A stretch of 64,000 bases of DNA, taken from assembly GCA_951799425.1 (NCBI GenBank), contig OX637396.1, positions 33,162,701 through 33,226,700 of the forward strand, in the 5' to 3' direction. Both the position numbers and the translations under genes were made by a program. The stretch comes from Ilex aquifolium (Eukaryota > Streptophyta > Magnoliopsida > Aquifoliales > Aquifoliaceae). Below the pieces are notes generated by a model that saw only the letters and a program-made list of their open reading frames with translations, did no database searches and was not told where the DNA came from. Positions 27,601 to 35,200 of the stretch are shown piece after piece. Each line of letters opens with the position of its first letter. The stretch's first letter is position 1.

Positions 27601-29186
27601 ACAGAAGCTGTTCAAAAAATCGAGCATTACAATATGAAATGTTTCAATGGAGAAAAATGCGTTGCGGTTTAAATCTTTTGTATTTCATAACTAAAGCAAT
27701 AAACCTAAATGAACAAATGGAGGGCAAGGCAACCCATGTGCACAATTGATATACACTAGGAAAGAGAAATTATGAATCCTAAACCACAACTATCAAAACT
27801 AATATCCTGATTTCTTTTGTGTAAGGACACACTCAAAGACAGAGTTCTACCTCAAGTCACGGACAGATTCTTTATGTGCAGATTTATTGGCCTTCACATT
27901 GTTCATATTGTTTTGCCAATACCTACAGAAGCCACCATATAAAAATTAATACAAAGGTAAAATTGTCCAATCAACCAAAATAAAAGGAAAATGCTTAAGA
28001 AGATTGCCGAAATATATCAAATAATGCATTTACTTTATTGCGCCACCATCGTCACCAGTGACCATCCAGTTCTCATTGTAACTCCATACCATAGACCTGA
28101 CTGCTTGATCATGAGCCTGCACATTAATAAAGGTTCCAACACATATCAATTTGGGTTCTTTTATAAGTACTGAAAAGAGGAGAAAAACCTTAAACTGCAT
28201 ACCTGCAATATCATCTCAAAATTAAATGACTGCCCATTCCAAAGAGTGAATTCCCCGCTTTGAGAGCCTGTTATAAGACGCCTCCCACTAGGCGTCCACT
28301 TTAAACAAAGACAGGGTCAGGAACCAGTGAAACGTAAAAAAAAAAAAAAAAAAATCCATTACATCATTATGTACTACTAATGTTGACAACAAACGGATTC
28401 TGCTAAGCCTCATAAACTGGTCTGCTTATGCTATTTTATAGCAAATTGAACAAAAGAATGCAAACAAGACGGCCAAAAATTAGGCTTCTACAAAGATAAA
28501 ATTAGCATTTGGAATTATTCACTTCAACAAGTTTGCAGCTTCCAAAGAGGACTTTCCAAAAAGAAGCCACCCGACCTAACTTCTACTAAATAACTTTTCA
28601 TTGATGGCCTTCTAGAAGCCTGTCATTATAACTTCAGCAATAATTCTTCAAAAAGGGCCTTTGTGGGCAAGGAAACCATTTGAAGCTTCCCCCAAATACA
28701 TAAAAGCTAAATTCTTTAAACCTATAAAAGCACTAAAAGGCGGTCACAATTACGGAAACAATCTCTCCGCATGCAAAGGTAAGGCCATGTATGTTTGAGT
28801 GTCCCTAGGCCCCATAGTGGCGGAAGCCTCATGCATAGGTTCCGTAACGAAATTCTACTCGTTTGTATTTTGTTTCGCTTCTGTTTGTATCTCCGTCCTC
28901 TAACTTCAATTCTATTTTTTTTTCTTTTTCTCAAAGATTGAATGCAGTATTTTCAATTTGGAATGCTCTGTTATTTCTGAAAATTTTGAATTGGATACTA
29001 ATTCTCGCTCAAATTTGGGTTCATATTCTTAAACACTTTAGCTACTCGAAATTCAGGTGAAGAACATTTACTTGCTTCACCATAACTGCATATTGCTCCA
29101 GAAAGTTAGAGAATACATGTTATAGTATTTCTAAAATAGGTTGTATTCATGTCACGCATGGAAATATAAGAGAAATCTGTGTATCT

Positions 29187-29226
<40 letters not shown>

Positions 29227-32200
29227 AGAGAAGGGCTAAGAAATTATGCATCTCAAATCCAACTCACCAAAACACGATTAATTGAACATCGATTTTTGTT
29301 CAGAGATGTATGAACAAACTTCGCAGCAAAACCTGTGGACGGATTATCAAGATAGGCAACTGTGGGCAACATCTGCATCAACGATCAACAGAAATGACAT
29401 TTCTAGACTATATCACAATAGAAACAAAGTTTGTATCGATGCAACGAATTGCGAAAGCAATTACAAAGTGATTGACAATAACAATCTAATGTAACTACCA
29501 TCCACAGGAGGATCCACACACAAACGAGAAAAGCGTCATTGTTTTCTTTTATAAAACAAGCACATTATCAACAGACAAGAAAGAAACAAAATACAGACAG
29601 AGAAGATATCCTCAAAAGAAAGAAAGAACAATTTAAAAATGCAATGCAAAAAACTATTGAAAAAAACAAAACAAAATAGAACTGCCTTCCAACCCTGCTG
29701 AATATCCGACAGGGGCACCTCATTGAAATTCCCTATAAATATGCACATGAAAAGCGAGGAACACAATTCTATCCCTACTAAATGGAAGAGCACAATCCCG
29801 AAAAATTCTTGCATTTATCTTTAACCAGATTCACCAAAGAACAGCCATTGACGGAAAATTCCACAGAACATTAGCTTACTTGCTCTTCCCAAAGCCCCAG
29901 AACTTAATATACCACAACAACTCCACTCTAGAAGAACAAAACCAAAACTTTCCAATCACATTAAACAAGTTACCTCACAAATTCCCACGCAAAAGCACAG
30001 TAACGGAATAAAAGAATATTTGCCTCTCCAGTCCTCATACACGTTATGCAAGTATCAAGACTTAAACCACAGATAAACATAATTTTAACTAATGGGGTGT
30101 TTGGTAGAGGAGATAGATGGGCGGATTAGGATAGTAAGATGAAAGAGGGAGGGGAGGAGAGAGGAGAAGAGAAGGGAATGGGAGGGATACATCATTTCAT
30201 CCTCCCAAATTGAGAGGAAAGGAGAAGGAAAAGAGGTCTGACCTTGATGCCAAACCTACACTCATATACACAGTAAAGAGAAACAATAGATGGGAGAGAA
30301 GGAGAGAGGACACTGAAACTTCAATTTGTTACAACAGAAAGTTAATCCAATTATTCCGCAAGCCTAGAATTTATTGGCTTCTAAAAAATTCACACTTGGC
30401 AACAAAAAAGAGTATTAATAACATCCAATTTAGTCCCTCTTAATAAAGATATGGGAGGAGTATATTGGGTACAGACCTAACCATTAGCATTGTTTACACA
30501 GATTAATTTCCCTCAAGTTCAAACCCATAATTTTATTGGATTGAATTTTAACCACTGAACAGTAGCCCCAGTTCAACAAAAAAACTAAAAATATTCAATG
30601 TCAAAGCTTACATTTACACCCACCCTACCCCTCCAGACCCCATTAATGGCATCAAACAAAAAGTTCAATTTAAAAATATTCAATCACTTAAATCAAGAAA
30701 TTACATAAACTAGTCCTAAAACCAAGCCTGAAATCTAAAATCTTGCACCTATGTGTGTCGTAGGTATGAAACTCTTTCTCATTCCAATGGCAATCAGCAA
30801 TCCCCATCACCTTCTCTCAACTTTTTTGCCCTTTCTAACATTACGACTGTTAAGCTCATAATTGTTGAATGACATAAAACCTCTTCCATTCCCCTCCCTC
30901 CCTCCTTTCCAACTAGACATACAACGAGAAAGACTCCTTCGCTCCTAGGGAGACCACTTTAATCCATAGCATAAAAGACAGACATATTGTCATCATCAAT
31001 GGAACAAGAATATGCAAAAATAGCATTAACCCACATCGATGGCTGCAGCTGGGGTAGGCTGTAACACTGTTCTGTCCCTCGAACCCCGCTGCCACATACG
31101 AATCTGCATAAACAATCAAAATAAGATTAGCAAGATCACAAGCAAGCCAGCCTCCATTAAAATAACAAGAGCATCAATAATCCAATTCCAAAGTAAAGTG
31201 AATGCACGTGAAAATGAAAATCAGGACAACAGTAATGTTTTCCTGTGGTGGCAAAAAACTATATACTGCAAGGAAACATAAAATAGGAAACCACTGTATG
31301 CTGAACAAAAGCATCCAATAGAAAACAAAAACAACGAAAAGAAAATGACTAGGCAATCAGAGTATCTCCAACAACTAATGAATGGCACGGCCAGCCAAAC
31401 AGATGCATCCAGCAATTGTGGATGAATGCCAAAGTCTTTAACGGCTATTATAGTGCTAATTATAATGTCAAGTTCCCGATGAAACTCTGTACGCATGTCT
31501 AGCAAGGTAAATCGGACCGTTGCCAGTAGATTCGCCATTCTAAACAGCAGTGAAATAGGAAACAACATCCTAATAACTTATTGATTGTGATTCAAATATT
31601 CTTCATTTGATTTCTAAGGATTCAAATTCAAGAAATAGACTAATCATACCCAGACTGGACCAATTCATCAAGCTCAATAAATAGTGGCCATGTGCTATAG
31701 TGGTCATGTTATCTATGACAGTAAGACAGTTTTAAGTAAAAGCATGTGCTTGTGCTACCTATTTTTCCACAAAGCATGTAACTAGGCAGCTCTGGAAAAC
31801 CCAGTTGCTAATCTCTATCCCACTCCTACGAAAATATATATAAAATCCCCTTAAGGAGACAAACAAGGGATGGGACTCATACACTGTAATGAAAAATAAT
31901 ACCCAAGAACTTCAACCATTGAACAACATTTAATTGCTTTCAATTTCTGCTCTTTTTTGGATAGATTTAAAATATCTATGCCAAGAAAATAGGTACAAGT
32001 ACAACATGATTACAAACCATGTCAATCAAGCATGCAAGTATTTACCAGCAAAAATTCTGCCGAAAGAAGCATGTATGCGAAAGAAAACATAACTAACCAA
32101 AAATCTCTACTTTTTATTAACCAGGTGCTCACGGTGTTGTTTCAGCCTATTCGGCTGCCATGTGTCGAGCGTTCCAGGTTAGTTTTATATATCACACAAA

Positions 32201-35200
32201 GAATAGTCCATCATTCTAAGATTTTCAATCGCATCGCTCTAATGAGCCTGTTCCACTAGGACTGAGAAGCATGGATATATATTTCTGGAACAGACACGGG
32301 CATGACACAAGTGTGCCATGCCAACACAGCAAAGATCTTGAAGGATCCTGCTTTGATCTACAACTAATTTACTAGGATCCTCTGTTCTATAAACTTCTTT
32401 TTCCTTGGACCACTTATTGACTGGATCACATAGGCAAACAATTATAAAAGGAGTTAAATTTTCCTTTTGGATGGAAAAGTATATTATGAAAGACGGTAAA
32501 GACTTGATAACAGTTCTGTTAACCATTCTATAACACAACTCTTAGCTACAAGCATACAATACCATACTACTAATGTAGCCAGGAAAAATAAATAAAAGGG
32601 ATATATGATGATAAGCCAAATCATAAGCATGTGTTGGAGATACAATCCATCACGAATATGTGGAACCATGGATGGTAACCATGGAAGACAGTGAAGTCAG
32701 TGAATAAAATCAGTCAAGTTGAGACAATGTGACATGGCATCTCTAAAGAAGACCAAATATATCCCAACCAAATGGGTTGAAGATTCATAGCTTACAAAAA
32801 CAATGCACAGCGGGTTATATTTCTTCTGACAAGAAAAAAAGGAAGGAAACAAGCAAACAAAAGGAAAAAACAGAGAGTGATGAATAATACAATAAATATC
32901 TTCCTAATGCAGTCATGGGACACAAGGTCGAGTGTAAGAAGCACAAAAGGGATCAATAACTAAGGACAAAGAATTTCAAAAAAATTATCCACTTCTAGGC
33001 AAAATGCTACAAGAACAAATTGTAAAAAATTTCAAGCAAAATGTATCCACAAAGATCTGTAGAAACTACTCTAAACACAAATTACCTGCATATATCGGAC
33101 AACAGTGCTTGTATAATCAACAGCTCGCCTTTGGCCAATCTTTCTCATTCTTTTCGCAGCAAAACTGTCTGCGTGGGCTGCAAACGAATGGGAAGTCAAA
33201 CAAGAGCATTAGCTGCCACCACCAAAGTTCTCATAGGGTAACATCAAAGAATCAAGATTTCAATTTGGTGCATACTTTCGGTCAGCTCAAAAACAAAAAC
33301 ATTTAAAAAACATAATAGAAATGGAGAAACAAATTGCAGAGGTGTGGAAACAATTAGAAACAGTAATTATAAGCTCTTTATTTATGTGGATGAGCTAGTA
33401 GATTGATTAATTGATTATGTTTTTTATCTGAACATCCATCTGTACTAAATGACATCAATCTGAATAACAAAAGTAATGGTTAATGTGAAGTGGTAGCAAG
33501 ATTCAAGCTCGTAATATCGACAATCGATTAGGAGGCATCGAGACACATCAGCCAAAACATTGTGACATGGTATTGGGTGATATACACGAAATACTAAAAA
33601 GAAGAAAAAGTGGGGCATGCCCAAGCATTTGGACAGTATCACAAGCTTCAGAACATAGTAAACAATGTCAACCAATACGTTGTGACTCAATGACAATGGC
33701 TCAGTCGAGTCTTTCAAGACATCTCTAAGTCAACTGCAATTCTTACTCGACTCATGGTTTACACGAAGCTTGTATAGGACTCAGAACCGAAGGTATCATT
33801 CCAGATACGACTCGACCGAATCATATTAATATCGGCTGATACTTTAAACCATGAACGAAAGTCATCACAACTATTATCAAACAATTCATTTTTACTAAAC
33901 AAACAAATTTAGATGATTTTAAGGACCTATAATATGTAGTCAAAACAAAGAACCTATAATGTAAATAAAGTGTTCATGATCATCCCCTTGTTACATATAC
34001 GTTGTTCTTACCACCACCTCCTTCCTTGTGTCACGCAAGAAACGGTGCCGACTCAGTCGAAAACTTTTGAGAGATTGACAGTCAATTCCAAATTTTTCAA
34101 CACATTCCAAAACATTGATGAACATGAAAATTTTGACTTTCGATCATTGATTCTCACAATATCACAGAAAATCTAGTTTTATGATAAGCACGATAAGATT
34201 AAGAGGTAAGCCAACACTGCTCAGACATAAGTTGTAGAGTCGGTGCTTTTAGCCAACGACGGAAAATGTGTCAATGAGGTTACACTATTTATTGAATGAC
34301 TTAGGCAGTAAGTAGTTAATTGAGCCTATTTATCAAGACTGTCATCCCTAGTCCAAATATATGCAATTGATTGTTCCTCTACATTATGGTTCCTCTTTGC
34401 TATGATCAAGTTGTCCTCCATCCTCAAAGTAGTGAAAAGTGTACTATGTTTAGCAAAAGCATAGGTCTCAGTGACAAACATCATATCTTTAGTCAATCAT
34501 GCCTATTTATGAGATGTCTTGTTTCCCAACCAACCACTTAACATCGTACCTACTCTCTCCAATGTTTTGACTAAACAATGTTTGGATTATATTCAATCTT
34601 TTTCTATTACTAGCAATGCACGACGTGCAATTAATCAGTATTGTAATTATTGCTAAATTTAATTATTAATTTATTCTGTAAATTTTTGAATACTTAATTT
34701 GTCATTTATTTAGGTATCTCTCAGACCCCTTTAGGCATTTGCATATCTAATTATATTATAAAATTATTAATTTTTATTTTATTAAATAGATTGATTAGAT
34801 TGCTTATAATATTATTATATTATTATTGCATACTAAAAAATAAAATATAAAATATATTGGACCGTAGAATTCAACCTGATAACTACATGTGTATAATAAT
34901 TTAACATATATACGAATTTACTTCTTCATATAAATATAGATTATTGTATGTAATTGTACTACTAATAAATGATTTCAAAAGAATTTAGAAGTCTTTAGGC
35001 CATTTCTAACTCTACCTCAAATTTAGACTCAAATTTAAATTTGATTAAAAAAATCTAAAAAACTTGTTTCAACCCTTACTCAAACTTATATCAAATCAAA
35101 TGAGACTCTTTTTTTTACTCAAATTAAGGGAGACTCAAATCTTTACCCAAATCTTTAATGGTAAGATTTCACCCTCTTTTAAAGATCCAATGGTAATCTT

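Larger units (their letters stand above)
29373..31034 (-). other. FY intron 3 (1.7 kb)
   Basis: Contains a MITE-like unit (30094-30263) and a SINE-like piece (30510-30570). The remainder shows nothing recognisable. Confidence 0.6.

Noticed and set aside
29282-29494. Plus-strand 70-codon frame
   Set aside because: It is antisense to FY exon 4, whose conserved residues are on the minus strand.
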